64,000 nt of DNA from Azomonas agilis (GCF_007830255.1 NZ_VLKG01000002.1:310001-374000), one strand, 5' to 3'. Positions 30,741-39,263 are shown, counted from the stretch's first letter. A program made the numbers and translations. Notes: generated by a model from the sequence alone, not told the origin.

Positions 30741-31475
30741 TTAAAATTCCCGAATCAAACGAATTCCTAATTCCGGTTGGGCAGATTCGCCGCGCTCTCG
30801 ATTCAGCCCCACGCCCAGTTGTAGGTTCATATTATGGGTGAGCTTTTGGTGTAGTTGAGGCATTAGTAATAAGTGACCATCACGACCACCTAAATAATTA
30901 ACCTCAAGTCCCAAGGTGGTACTTTGAGTGGCCTCGTAAAACAGTGCATGGTTCAGAATCGGATTATTGCGGTCGTTGGACGATAGGCTCAAATCAGAAA
31001 CACCCAGCATACTCATACTGCTCCAGCGCTGGTTAAAACGATGGCCGAGGGTGTACACAAAGCTGTTGGAGTATCTGTGTTGATGGCGGTCATAAATGCC
31101 TAAATACTGAGCACCATGTACTGAGCGCCCGCCATTAAAAGTGCCAAAGGTCGCTTGCAATCCCAGCTTAAACTCGGCTAATCGGCTGTTTTCGGCAGGA
31201 AACTCGAACTCAATGGCTAAACCATCGGCAAAGGTGTATTCCACTTCAGGTGCCCAATGAGTATTACCATCTTTGCCTGACCAAGGGGTGGTGGTTAATA
31301 CGTTGGCCTCTAACTCTCCCTGTTTGGCTCCTAGAGGGCGCATCATGTCGAACACCATAGGTTCGGGGATATGCGGATAAGCTGTGCTGGCATCGGGGGA
31401 TGCCAGAGTTGTAGTTGCCAACAAGCATCCCGCTATCACTAAGTTGGAGCGTATTAAATTCAATCTATTCATCAT
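30741..31475 (-). CDS. Predicted outer-membrane beta-barrel protein of unknown function
   Basis: A 244-residue exported protein I do not recognise. A signal peptide (about residues 1-25, cleavage near TLA) is followed by a mature region of alternating hydrophobic/polar strands rich in aromatic residues. The final residue is Phe (RLIREF), the usual BAM-recognition ending. About eight to ten strands could fit, e.g. LEANVLTT, APEVEYTFADGLAIEFEF, TTLGLEVNYLGG, MNLQLGVGLN. The middle segment SRLAEFKLGLQATFGTF recalls copper- or heavy-metal-resistance transporter-like barrels, but not firmly. Two adjacent ATGs compete for the start. Confidence 0.7.
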   Translation of the reverse strand: MMNRLNLIRSNLVIAGCLLATTTLASPDASTAYPHIPEPMVFDMMRPLGAKQGELEANVLTTTPWSGKDGNTHWAPEVEYTFADGLAIEFEFPAENSRLAEFKLGLQATFGTFNGGRSVHGAQYLGIYDRHQHRYSNSFVYTLGHRFNQRWSSMSMLGVSDLSLSSNDRNNPILNHALFYEATQSTTLGLEVNYLGGRDGHLLLMPQLHQKLTHNMNLQLGVGLNRERGESAQPELGIRLIREF

Positions 31476-31774
31476 CTTTTGAGTGAGCAGGTATTTCTGA
31501 CTGAAATCCCAAACATTGTCGGATATTCAGCCGGAGTTAGCCGCTATCTTAGAAGCTGAATGAAGTGTGAATAAGCGGGAATAAGTACACAAAATCTGGC
31601 AATTTAGTGCGTTAACTAAGGCTTAAAACTAAGGAATGGTTAAGGATATTATGATTGAGGTGTGTCGCCAGCCGCTAAAAGCTGGTGTCCTATCCTTAGC
31701 TCAGGCATCCTTGCAAAAATATTACCTGATCCATCTGGCCATGTACGGCATGGCATTTGAGGCGAGGATTTTTC
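31476..31774. other. Intergenic region upstream of moeA and the barrel gene
   Basis: Divergent control region of 299 bases. It holds two short direct-repeat pairs: GAATAAG at 31569 and 31580, and AACTAAGG at 31614-31621 and 31627-31634 (13-base period). No convincing gene, riboswitch or terminator was seen. Confidence 0.4.
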
Positions 31775-32995
31775 ATGTCCCTAGACCCCTGTGCCGAACC
31801 GGCATTACTGAATGTCAGTGCCTTGCAACAAAAGTTGCTGGAGTCTCTATCACCGCTACCCATTGAAATCCGTCGCCTAACCGATAGTCTCGGTATGGTA
31901 TTGGCTGAGTCTATTTGGGCTCAGGTGGCCAACCCTCGTTTTGATAATGCGGCTATGGATGGCTTTGCCTTGGGAGCCGATGCGGTTGCCCATGCCCCCG
32001 GTGTGTTCCCTCTATCAGGGCTGCGTTTGGCCGGCAGTGATAACAGTACTGCCTTAGCCCCCAACGCAGCGATGCGGATTACTACCGGAGCACGAGTGCC
32101 ACAAGGCACAGTCTCTGTGGTGATGCAAGAACACTGTTCAGCCACCGAGAACGAAGTCACCGTGCTGCAAGGTGTTAAGTCTGGCCAAAATATTCGCTGG
32201 CAAGGGGAGGACATTCAGCCCGGTCAGTGCCTATTGGAGGCCGGAACCCGTATTCAGGCCCGCCACATCATGCTACTGGCCAGCCAAGGCTTAGCTGAGG
32301 TGCGGGTGCATCGCCAGCCGGTGGTGGCCGTAATTTCTACGGGTGATGAGCTGCGCGCACCGGGCATGGCCTTGGGGGAGAGCAGTATTTTCGACAGCAA
32401 TCGCCCCTATCTGCTGGCCCGTTTGCATCAGGCCGGTGTGCGGGTGATTGATTTGGGCATTATTCCCGATGATCCGCACAAAATCCGCGAAGCCTTAAAC
32501 GAAGCCGCCCATCAGGCGGATTTAATTGTCAGTTCGGGCGGGGTTTCTGTGGGCCAAGCCGACTGGTTAAAGCGCTGCATTGAGGAGCTGGGCGAGCTGC
32601 TGCACTGGAAGGTCAAACTCAAACCCGGCAAGCCCGTCGCTTGGGGAAAGGTGAAAGGTACACCTTTTTTGGGATTACCGGGCAATCCAGTCTCCACGCT
32701 GGTATGTGGGGAGCTGTTTTTAATCACTGCCCTCAATCAATTGGAGGGCTCCCGTCAACCCTTGCCGCGTTTTGTACGTTTGCCCATTGCCCGCGACTAC
32801 AAACGCAAACCGGGGCGAGATGAGTTTTTGCGCGCTGCCTTGGTCTACAACACCGAACCTTCGCAGGTGGAAATTCTCAGTGATCAGGGCTCAGCATCCC
32901 TCGCGGGTTTAGCCCGAACCGATGCTTTACTGCACATAGCCGCAGACGTGGCCGAGATTAAAGGTGGAACGCTGGTGGATGTGTTGTTGCTGTAA
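31775..32995 (+). CDS. moeA: Molybdopterin molybdenumtransferase MoeA
   Basis: A 406-residue enzyme inserting molybdate into adenylylated molybdopterin. Motifs: FDNAAMDGFALG, TGARVPQGTVSVVMQE, GEDIQPGQ, ISTGDEL, VSSGGVSVGQADW and FLGLPGNPVS. The start ATG 31775 follows GCGAGGA; an upstream in-frame TTG at 31757 precedes that site. It is the plus-strand outpost of a Moco gene group whose other members are on the minus strand after ppiC and the DUF262 gene. Confidence 0.96.
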   Translation: MSLDPCAEPALLNVSALQQKLLESLSPLPIEIRRLTDSLGMVLAESIWAQVANPRFDNAAMDGFALGADAVAHAPGVFPLSGLRLAGSDNSTALAPNAAMRITTGARVPQGTVSVVMQEHCSATENEVTVLQGVKSGQNIRWQGEDIQPGQCLLEAGTRIQARHIMLLASQGLAEVRVHRQPVVAVISTGDELRAPGMALGESSIFDSNRPYLLARLHQAGVRVIDLGIIPDDPHKIREALNEAAHQADLIVSSGGVSVGQADWLKRCIEELGELLHWKVKLKPGKPVAWGKVKGTPFLGLPGNPVSTLVCGELFLITALNQLEGSRQPLPRFVRLPIARDYKRKPGRDEFLRAALVYNTEPSQVEILSDQGSASLAGLARTDALLHIAADVAEIKGGTLVDVLLL

Positions 32996-33034
32996 TAAAG
33001 CGGGCTATAGGTAAGAGGTTTTAGGCGGAAGGCG

Positions 33035-33065
33035 GGTAGATTGCCCATCGGCGAATCCACCCTAC
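33035..33065. repeat. REP-like hairpin repeat, copy 1
   Basis: A 31-base element that folds as GGTAGATTGCC / GGCGAATCCACC with one mismatch and one bulged G. It is 27/31 identical to a second copy at 33500-33530. Both are extragenic and together bracket ppiC. Confidence 0.65.
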
Positions 33066-33093
33066 AGGTTAAGGGTTTGTACCCGCAGCACCC

Positions 33094-33378
33094 TTAATCC
33101 TGACGGCTGGTCACTTCGAGCAAGTGATAACCGAACTGGGTTTTTACCGGGCCTTGCACGACATTGAGCGGCGCGCTGAATACCACGACGTCAAACTCTT
33201 TCACCATTTGGCCGGGGCCAAAAGAGCCGAGGTTGCCGCCGTCACGACCGGAAGGGCAGCCGGAGTGCTGGCGGGCGATCTCAGCGAAATCAGCACCACC
33301 TTCGATGGCTGCTTTCAGCTCATTGCACTGGGCTTCGGTGTTGACGAGGATGTGACGGGCGGTTGCTTTCTTGGCCAT
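33094..33378 (-). CDS. ppiC: Parvulin-type peptidyl-prolyl isomerase PpiC
   Basis: A 94-residue single-domain parvulin, a cytoplasmic cis-trans prolyl isomerase. Parvulin landmarks: ARHILV (catalytic His), FAEIARQHSGCPSGRDGGNLGSF, GPGQMVKEFD and VKTQFGYHLLEV. ATG 33378 gives MAKKATARHILV as in E. coli PpiC; a GTG nine bases earlier is less likely. It is flanked by the two copies of the hairpin repeat. Confidence 0.93.
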   Translation of the reverse strand: MAKKATARHILVNTEAQCNELKAAIEGGADFAEIARQHSGCPSGRDGGNLGSFGPGQMVKEFDVVVFSAPLNVVQGPVKTQFGYHLLEVTSRQD

Positions 33379-33499
33379 GGGGGACACTCTGTTTAGGTTA
33401 AGGCGCTGAGCTTATGAGATAGTTATGACCTATTGCTCTAGCTTCAACGGGCACTCGTCGGGTTAGCGGGCATGATACAATTTATTAGCTCGATATGAT

Positions 33500-33530
33500 G
33501 GTAGATTGTCTATTGGCGAATCCACCTTAC
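33500..33530. repeat. REP-like hairpin repeat, copy 2
   Basis: Same element and orientation as 33035-33065, differing at four positions, three of them in the loop and its closing region (two of those T for C). It lies 27 bases beyond the DUF262 stop codon. Confidence 0.65.
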
Positions 33531-33556
33531 GAGGTGCTGAGACACTTGATAATGTG

Positions 33557-35017
33557 TTAAGCACTAAAGTAGGAGTTTATAATTTCTGATGCTTCTTGTG
33601 CATGGACTTCGTTATTGATTTCATAAGTAACTCCTTTTTTTTGCAGAATTTTTTGAATGACTTTAGTTTGCGAGCTTGTAGGCTTACAGTCTAAAATCAT
33701 TTTGTCATTGATATTTATCGGCATGTTTGGAGACTCAGATGTGTAAAGTTTTTTTACCACGTCAAGGTTTGATTTGGTAAAACTACTTTCTGATAAAGTT
33801 AAATAAATAGCATATTTCTCAATGCGTTCTCTATACTCTAAATTTTCAAACATGGTTGGTTTTGCTAGTAAGATTGCAATTGCATACTCCAAAAATGTGA
33901 CTTGACCAATATCAAGCAACCCTTCTTCATTCATCCACTCAACGATTTCAAGAAATTTATTTCCTTGTTTTTCCCAGCACCCAAACCAAAAGCTAGAACC
34001 TCGCGCTAACATGGATTGCTTAGATATGGCAGGTATAGTGTTTTTCTCAAGTAAGTTTGCGATTTCAAAAATACGTATAATTCTAGCTAAGTTTTCAAAC
34101 TTGCCATTATCCTTGTACTCTAAAAAATTAAAGACTCCATGTCGTTCATGAGAAGTTGACTTTATTTCACTACTAAGATAATCAGATAGACCATCTTTAT
34201 GTTTTTTATCTTCAAAGGATTGCGCATTGATTAAGTCAAATAAGGTTAATTTTTTTCCCGTGGTATTCACCTTCTCAAATACTCGTATAACTATGCCAAG
34301 CTCTGATTCGCCATCAATTTTCATGGCGGGAATCTTATACTCTCCTATGACGCCAAGAACAGATGTTACATAGTTTTTATAGTCAAAGAATTTGGTTTTA
34401 TTTTTTGATTTAAAACCATCAAACCATTGTTCAAAAAAGTCATCAATAACTTCACTGTATCTTTTTTCTATTACGCTCTCTCCAGAAATGAATCTATTAT
34501 AGTGGCGTGTCAGTTGCTTTCCTTTTCCCTTGCCAACACTGAATGCCCGGCAAAGCTCCATGTAATTATCCGTAATAACTCCTGATAGTTCTGTGAGTTT
34601 TTTTACACTGGGGATTTCAAGTATTTTATCTTCGGGAAACTTATCTAATAAAAGTGCCAGTAAGTCGAAGTAAAACTCATCATCCCCATTATTCTTTGGT
34701 AGGAATAATTTTGCTATTGATGTCAGTCTTTGTTGTCCGTCTAGTATATAATATTTTGGCTCATTATTTTCTTCTTGGTTGTATTCTTTCTTAATGTTTT
34801 CGATTAGCGAGTGTGCACTGACTTTCAAATTTCCATTTTCTGGCATAATCAACAAAGATGAGATTGGATAGCCTCGAATAATAGAGTCTCCGAGCTCTTC
34901 AATAGCTTTCCTTTTCCAAACAAAATCTCTCTGAAATTTAGGAATTAGATAGATGTTTTTATCTATATTTTTAACAATTGCCTGTAAGCTAACGTCTATG
35001 TTTTGAATACTACTCAT
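33557..35017 (-). CDS. DUF262-domain protein, possible defence-type gene
   Basis: A 486-residue protein with an N-terminal DUF262 domain: IPKFQRDFVWKRKAIEELG (residues 25-43), GYPIS and the signature LDGQQRLTS (92-100), then VFEKVNTTGKKLTLFDL (246-262). DUF262 has a ParB/sulfiredoxin-like fold and is the GmrS half of the GmrSD type IV restriction enzyme, also found in BrxU. The DUF1524 HNH nuclease half is absent: no HxxP..N motif is visible in the C-terminal 200 residues, and no nuclease gene is adjacent. Coding sequence is markedly AT-rich compared with its neighbours and the gene interrupts the moe/moa group, so recent transfer is likely. Function is unknown. Confidence 0.8.
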   Translation of the reverse strand: MSSIQNIDVSLQAIVKNIDKNIYLIPKFQRDFVWKRKAIEELGDSIIRGYPISSLLIMPENGNLKVSAHSLIENIKKEYNQEENNEPKYYILDGQQRLTSIAKLFLPKNNGDDEFYFDLLALLLDKFPEDKILEIPSVKKLTELSGVITDNYMELCRAFSVGKGKGKQLTRHYNRFISGESVIEKRYSEVIDDFFEQWFDGFKSKNKTKFFDYKNYVTSVLGVIGEYKIPAMKIDGESELGIVIRVFEKVNTTGKKLTLFDLINAQSFEDKKHKDGLSDYLSSEIKSTSHERHGVFNFLEYKDNGKFENLARIIRIFEIANLLEKNTIPAISKQSMLARGSSFWFGCWEKQGNKFLEIVEWMNEEGLLDIGQVTFLEYAIAILLAKPTMFENLEYRERIEKYAIYLTLSESSFTKSNLDVVKKLYTSESPNMPININDKMILDCKPTSSQTKVIQKILQKKGVTYEINNEVHAQEASEIINSYFSA

Positions 35018-35172
35018 AAAAATTCCTTCTTAAAGAAATAAAGCTCTAATCAGTTGAATAGCACGATCTAAGCATTATTTGCTGTCTGAGAGTGGCCTGT
35101 ACTATTCTGGAAACTGGCTTTAAACCCTATCTGATTTCTCTTTGACTCGTCTACGGCATTTTACTATCACAC

Positions 35173-35607
35173 CTACCGCTCCGCCCTCTGCGCATCACTG
35201 CCTTTCGCCTCTACCCACTCACTACGCCCGTCGTGGTAATGCACCTTTTTCCACAGTGGAATGCGGGATTTCAGGGCGTCCATTAAAAACTCGCAGGCGG
35301 CAAAGGCTTCGGCGCGGTGGGCACTGGTCACGCCGACCCAGACAATGGGCTGGCCCAGTTCAATGCGGCCCACGCGGTGAATCAGCAGTACCTTGGCCAG
35401 TGTCCAGCGCTGCTCGGCTTCGGCAACCAACTGCTGCATGGCTAGTTCGGTCATGGCGGGGTAGTGGTCGAGTTCAAGGGCGATCACCTGTCCATCGTCG
35501 CGCACCGTGCCGCAGAAGGTCACGGCGGCTCCGGTTTCCCCGTTCGGGCTTTCCAGTTGGGCGTTGAGGGCGTTGAGGTCGAGGGGCTCGCGTTGTAGGG
35601 CGATCAT
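35173..35607 (-). CDS. moaE: Molybdopterin synthase catalytic subunit MoaE
   Basis: A 144-residue large subunit of molybdopterin synthase, which adds dithiolene sulfur from MoaD thiocarboxylate to precursor Z. Catalytic lysines fall in DALKSRIPLWKKVHY; other motifs are GAAVTFCGTVRD and IHRVGRIELGQPIVWVGV. The start MIALQREPLDL at 35607 is one base from the moaD stop. A longer in-frame opening would run through moaD and is discarded. Confidence 0.95.
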   Translation of the reverse strand: MIALQREPLDLNALNAQLESPNGETGAAVTFCGTVRDDGQVIALELDHYPAMTELAMQQLVAEAEQRWTLAKVLLIHRVGRIELGQPIVWVGVTSAHRAEAFAACEFLMDALKSRIPLWKKVHYHDGRSEWVEAKGSDAQRAER

Positions 35608-35608
35608 C

Positions 35609-35851
35609 CTAGCCTCCGGTGACGCGGGGGAAAAAGGCGACTTCCTGCACATCGGCCAAGGGCGTGCTGTCGGGGCTAAGGCTTTGATCCACCGCCGCCA
35701 TCTGCGCATAACGGCTAAAAGCCTGCTGCCATTCCGGTGACTGGGCCATGAGCTGCTGGCGCAGTTCGCCCAGCGTGGCGGCGGGGGTGGGCCAGTCCAG
35801 TTGCTCCACACCGAGCTGTTCTTTCAGCGCGGCAAAAAACAGAACTTTCAT
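35609..35851 (-). CDS. moaD: Molybdopterin synthase sulfur carrier MoaD
   Basis: An 80-residue ubiquitin-like sulfur carrier. The C-terminus is VTGG, the Gly-Gly tail that is thiocarboxylated. The start [14 protein letters not shown] at 35851 overlaps the moaC stop (ATGA), so moaC-moaD-moaE are translationally coupled. Confidence 0.95.
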   Translation of the reverse strand: MKVLFFAALKEQLGVEQLDWPTPAATLGELRQQLMAQSPEWQQAFSRYAQMAAVDQSLSPDSTPLADVQEVAFFPRVTGG

Positions 35852-36333
35852 GGGCTGCACTCCGGATGTTGCCAATGGCCGGTTTTGCCGCCGGTTTTTT
35901 CCCGCACCCGTAGGTGTTCGATGGTCATGGCCGGATCGACGGCTTTGCACATGTCGTACAGGGTCAAGGCAGCGACAGAGGCGGCGGTGAGGGCTTCCAT
36001 CTCCACGCCGGTTTTACCGTCTAAACGGCAGCGGGCTTCGATGTGGACGCGCTGTTGTTCGGGTTCGGCAGTCAGTTCGACCTGTACTTTACTCAGCATC
36101 AGCGGATGGCAGAGGGGAATCAGTTCGGCGGTGCGCTTGGCGGCTTGAATGCCCGCAATCCGCGCCACGCCGAACACATCGCCCTTGTCGAAACCGCCCT
36201 CAAGGATGCGCTGCAAGGTGCTGGGGTGCATGTGCACCCAAACTTCGGCCACGGCTTCGCGGCGGCTGATGGCTTTGTCGCCCACGTCCACCATGCTGGC
36301 GCGGCCTTGGGCATCCAAGTGGGTCAGTTCCAT
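35848..36333 (-). CDS. moaC: Cyclic pyranopterin monophosphate synthase MoaC
   Basis: A 161-residue hexameric enzyme that acts after MoaA to form cPMP. The catalytic pair is Asp127 and Lys130 in YDMCKAVDP, with [18 protein letters not shown] before it. The ATG lies two bases past the moaB stop. Confidence 0.96.
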   Translation of the reverse strand: MELTHLDAQGRASMVDVGDKAISRREAVAEVWVHMHPSTLQRILEGGFDKGDVFGVARIAGIQAAKRTAELIPLCHPLMLSKVQVELTAEPEQQRVHIEARCRLDGKTGVEMEALTAASVAALTLYDMCKAVDPAMTIEHLRVREKTGGKTGHWQHPECSP

Positions 36334-36335
36334 GC

Positions 36336-36878
36336 TTAGGCTCCGTGGTGGTGATGGCCGCCGATGAGGTGCGGAACAAAGTTGCAGGGCTTGGTGCGGG
36401 CGTCCAGTTGGTTGGCGATGATTTCATCCCAACCGGTGCGGCAAGCGTTGTTGCTGCCGGGCAAGCAGAAAATCAGGGTGTTGTTGGCGAATCCCGCCAA
36501 GGCGCGGCTTTGCAGGGTGGAGGGGCCAACCTGAGCGATGGAGACTTGGCGGAACAGTTCGCCAAAGCCTTGGATGTGCTTGTCGAACAGTACGCCCAAG
36601 GCTTCGGGGGTGCTGTCGCGGCCTGAGAAGCCGGTGCCGCCAGTGGTCAGAATCACTTGGATGCTCGGATCGGCGATCCACTCGGAAACACGAGCGCGCA
36701 GGCGGTAGATGTCGTCTTTTTCAATCGCGCGGGTGATCAGCTTATGGCCTGCATGGGTCAAGCATTCGACCAGCAGATTGCCGGAGGTGTCGGTTTCCGG
36801 CGTGCGGGTGTCGGACACGGTGAGCACGGCAATGGACAGGGGCACAAAAGCGGCTTCGGCGTGGTGGTGGGCAGACAT
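36336..36878 (-). CDS. moaB: Molybdenum cofactor biosynthesis protein MoaB
   Basis: A 180-residue MoaB/MogA-family protein, predicted to adenylylate molybdopterin. Family motifs: [34 protein letters not shown] and [18 protein letters not shown]. Both ends are histidine-rich (SAHHHAEA at the start and GGHHHHGA at the end), unusual for the family and possibly metal-binding. Placed between moaA and moaC in the run moaA-B-C-D-E. Confidence 0.93.
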   Translation of the reverse strand: MSAHHHAEAAFVPLSIAVLTVSDTRTPETDTSGNLLVECLTHAGHKLITRAIEKDDIYRLRARVSEWIADPSIQVILTTGGTGFSGRDSTPEALGVLFDKHIQGFGELFRQVSIAQVGPSTLQSRALAGFANNTLIFCLPGSNNACRTGWDEIIANQLDARTKPCNFVPHLIGGHHHHGA

Positions 36879-36933
36879 AAAAACTCCTCAGGCAGTGGTT
36901 TAAGCCGCAACAATGAACAGCTACATACTAGCT

Positions 36934-37977
36934 TTAGCCACCGATGGCGGCGAAGTGTCTATTACCGCCGCTTTGTTCCAACAGCAGCGGGTGTTGCTCG
37001 GCTTTGAGGTGCAGCAGTTGCTGTAGGCGTTGTTGCAGTTGCGGCAATTGTTCCGGCGATTGCAGCAGGTCGCGCAGGCTGTGGCCTTGTTCGGTGAACA
37101 GGCACAGGTGCAAATCCCCGCGTGCCGATACCCGCAGCCGGTTGCAACTGGCACAAAAGCTGGGGGCGTAGGGCAGGATAAAGCCGATACGCCCGGCGTA
37201 ATTCGGGTGCCAAAACTCACGGGCTGGGCCAGAGTCCTCTGAACGCGGTAGTTCTTGCCAGCCTTGTTGCATCAATTGCTGCATCCAGACTGCGCCGCGC
37301 AGGTGGTGCTGTTGGTAGTAGTCAGCGTTGTCGTTGGTGCGCATTAACTCGATAAAGCGCAGGGTCAGCGGACGATCGCGCAGCCAATTCAGAAAGGCGG
37401 GCAGTTCGCGGTCGTTTTGGCCGCGCAGTAATACGGCATTGACCTTGAGTGTCCACTGATCGGCCAGTGCCTGGTCAATATCACCCAGCAGTTGGCTCAG
37501 ACGGTCGTGGCCGGTAATCAGGGCAAAGCTGTCGGCAGTCAGGCTGTCCACTGAGATGTTGATTTGATCCAGTCCGGCGGCTTTCCAGTCATCTAAAAGG
37601 CGGGCGAGTTTAAGGCCATTGGTGGTTACAGCGACTTGGGTAATGCCGGACGTGGCTTTGCAGTCTTCAATAATCTGCGGCAAATCCTGACGTAACGAGG
37701 GCTCGCCTCCGGTTAAGCGGATTTTGCGCGTACCAAGGCGGGCAAAGGCACGGACGATGTTTGTCACTTCTGCACTGGTTAAAAACTGCTCGTTGTGGGT
37801 GCGCTGGTAGCCGTCGGGCAAACAGTAAGTGCAGCGCATGTTGCACACATCGGTCAGAGACAGACGCAGGTAGCGGAACTGACGACCCCAAGAATCTTGT
37901 AGCGAGTTCGGTTGATTGAGGGTGTCCGTTGGAGCCTTTCCATGTGCATTTTGGTCACTAATATTGATTTTTGTCAT
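36934..37977 (-). CDS. moaA: GTP 3',8-cyclase MoaA
   Basis: A 347-residue radical-SAM enzyme that starts Moco synthesis from GTP. The N-terminal [4Fe-4S] ligands are Cys45, Cys49 and Cys52 (CNMRCTYC). The second, substrate-side cluster uses Cys275, Cys278 and Cys292 (CASCNRLR...LC). The C-terminus ends in Gly-Gly (IGG), needed for activity. First gene of the moaABCDE operon. No Moco riboswitch was recognised in the 84 bases upstream. Confidence 0.96.
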   Translation of the reverse strand: MTKINISDQNAHGKAPTDTLNQPNSLQDSWGRQFRYLRLSLTDVCNMRCTYCLPDGYQRTHNEQFLTSAEVTNIVRAFARLGTRKIRLTGGEPSLRQDLPQIIEDCKATSGITQVAVTTNGLKLARLLDDWKAAGLDQINISVDSLTADSFALITGHDRLSQLLGDIDQALADQWTLKVNAVLLRGQNDRELPAFLNWLRDRPLTLRFIELMRTNDNADYYQQHHLRGAVWMQQLMQQGWQELPRSEDSGPAREFWHPNYAGRIGFILPYAPSFCASCNRLRVSARGDLHLCLFTEQGHSLRDLLQSPEQLPQLQQRLQQLLHLKAEQHPLLLEQSGGNRHFAAIGG

Positions 37978-38061
37978 GGATAAGTTGCTCTAAATAGGAT
38001 ACGCACTGAAAACACGCTAATGGGCTCTGAGGGGCCTGTCCAATCGCTGATACTGATTTAA

Positions 38062-38997
38062 TCATTGATGGCCTCTATAGCGTAGGCATAACGAATTAGG
38101 CTGTTGAGGCTGGAGTGTGTTGACCCAATGCTCTGCCTGCTGCATTAGTGTGCGGGTAAGGGAGTTGTTTTCCGTTGCACGGCAAATCAGTCCTAGAGGC
38201 ATGGGGTTGAGGTGTACGGCTAAAGTATGTACCCGCAACGACTCAAGACGGGGCGAGATGGATACCCCCAAAGGCATCAGGCTGCAACAGAGGCCAACAT
38301 TCACGCACTCAATTAAGTGGTCTACAGAGTCGGACTCAATCACCGGCTGTAAGGTAACGCCTTGACCAGCCGCGCTGCTGTCTAATCCTTGACGAAAGCG
38401 CATAGCGGTACTGAGTAGCCCCAAAGGTAAGGCGGCGATTTCATCCCAACTCAGGGGTGGGCGATCCTCTAGGTCAAACCAGTCGGGGTGATAGAGCAGA
38501 CCAATGGATGGATTCCCTAAAGGCAGCGTGCGGTAGCGTTCAATGCCGGTTTGCTGCAAGTAGCTGAGGCCGATGTCTAGGGCATTGTGCTCTAACTGCT
38601 CCAAAATAGCCCCTGAGCTCAAAGAATGCAGTTGGAAACGCACCATAGGCGCTTGTTGCCGAAGATGTCTGAGTAGAGGTAACAGGCACACATGGCTTAG
38701 AGGCACCATACCAATGCGCAAGGTTCCGACTAAGGCTCCTCGCAGGCGGCTGGCTTCAGTTTTCATGCCCTCGTAGGCGCTGACCACCTGTTTGGCCCAA
38801 GCCAGCAGGCGCTCACCCTCAGGGGTAAAGCCCTCAAAGCGTTGGTTACGGATGACCAAAGGCACACCCAGTTCATCTTCAAGGCGTTTTAGGCGCATGG
38901 ATAAGGTAGGTTGGGTGACATGGCAGGCATCGGCGGCCTGACTGAAGTGCTCGTACTGATCTAAAGCACAAAGAAACTGTAATTGCTTAATATCCAT
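38062..38997 (-). CDS. LysR-family transcriptional regulator
   Basis: A 311-residue LysR-type regulator. The N-terminal winged helix (QLQFLCALDQYEHFSQAADACHVTQPTLSMRLKRLEDELG) is canonical, followed by a periplasmic-binding-protein-like effector domain. The start ATG 38997 follows GGGGAGAGG; a longer start at 39057 is unlikely. It lies downstream of the transporter/molybdoenzyme genes on the same strand. By position it may regulate them, sensing a small anion, but the ligand is unknown. Confidence 0.9.
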   Translation of the reverse strand: MDIKQLQFLCALDQYEHFSQAADACHVTQPTLSMRLKRLEDELGVPLVIRNQRFEGFTPEGERLLAWAKQVVSAYEGMKTEASRLRGALVGTLRIGMVPLSHVCLLPLLRHLRQQAPMVRFQLHSLSSGAILEQLEHNALDIGLSYLQQTGIERYRTLPLGNPSIGLLYHPDWFDLEDRPPLSWDEIAALPLGLLSTAMRFRQGLDSSAAGQGVTLQPVIESDSVDHLIECVNVGLCCSLMPLGVSISPRLESLRVHTLAVHLNPMPLGLICRATENNSLTRTLMQQAEHWVNTLQPQQPNSLCLRYRGHQ

Positions 38998-39085
38998 CCG
39001 GCCTCTCCCCTGAACGGCTGTGGCGGGCAGAGCATTGTGAGCTGTTCCGACTGCCACGGCTAAGCCCCGGCAGTCGGTAAGCGGA

Positions 39086-39241
39086 TTAGCTAAACAAAGC
39101 CATGGCCTTCTTTAATGTTTGGAATATGCCCCAAGCCAGTGGGATGCTGACATAAGCCCAAAACAGAATGGCTAGTACCTTCTGACTATTATCGCCGGAG
39201 GTACTGGTGGTGGTATCAATTAGGGTAGAAGAAGTAGTCAT
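39086..39241 (-). CDS. Small single-pass membrane protein paired with the MFS transporter
   Basis: A 51-residue protein read directly from the sequence (ATG 39241; an earlier in-frame ATG at 39247 would add two residues). AGGA lies 8 bases before the chosen start. The N-terminal half is Thr/Ser-rich and polar. The C-terminal half is one membrane helix with a family-like core, KVLAILFWAYVSIPLAWGIF, then basic residues. It starts 22 bases after the stop of the OFA-type transporter. I recall a 'MFS transporter small subunit' family with this pattern next to OFA transporters; assignment rests on pattern and position. Confidence 0.75.
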   Translation of the reverse strand: MTTSSTLIDTTTSTSGDNSQKVLAILFWAYVSIPLAWGIFQTLKKAMALFS

Positions 39242-39263
39242 CAGCATATTCCTCGCAGGACTA

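Noticed and set aside
31636-31866. 76-codon frame upstream of and overlapping the moeA start
   Set aside because: Runs into moeA in another frame, weak translation signals, no recognisable protein pattern.
33069-33097. Inverted repeat TTAAGGGT / ACCCTTAA at the ppiC stop as a terminator
   Set aside because: Eight AT-rich pairs, 13-base loop, no T-tract; too weak to call.
33388-35172. Integrase, att site or target duplication around the DUF262 gene
   Set aside because: I compared both flanks and found no direct repeat or recombinase gene; only the hairpin repeat at one side.
37978-38061. Possible Moco riboswitch upstream of moaA
   Set aside because: Only 84 bases are available and no recognisable multi-stem aptamer is visible.
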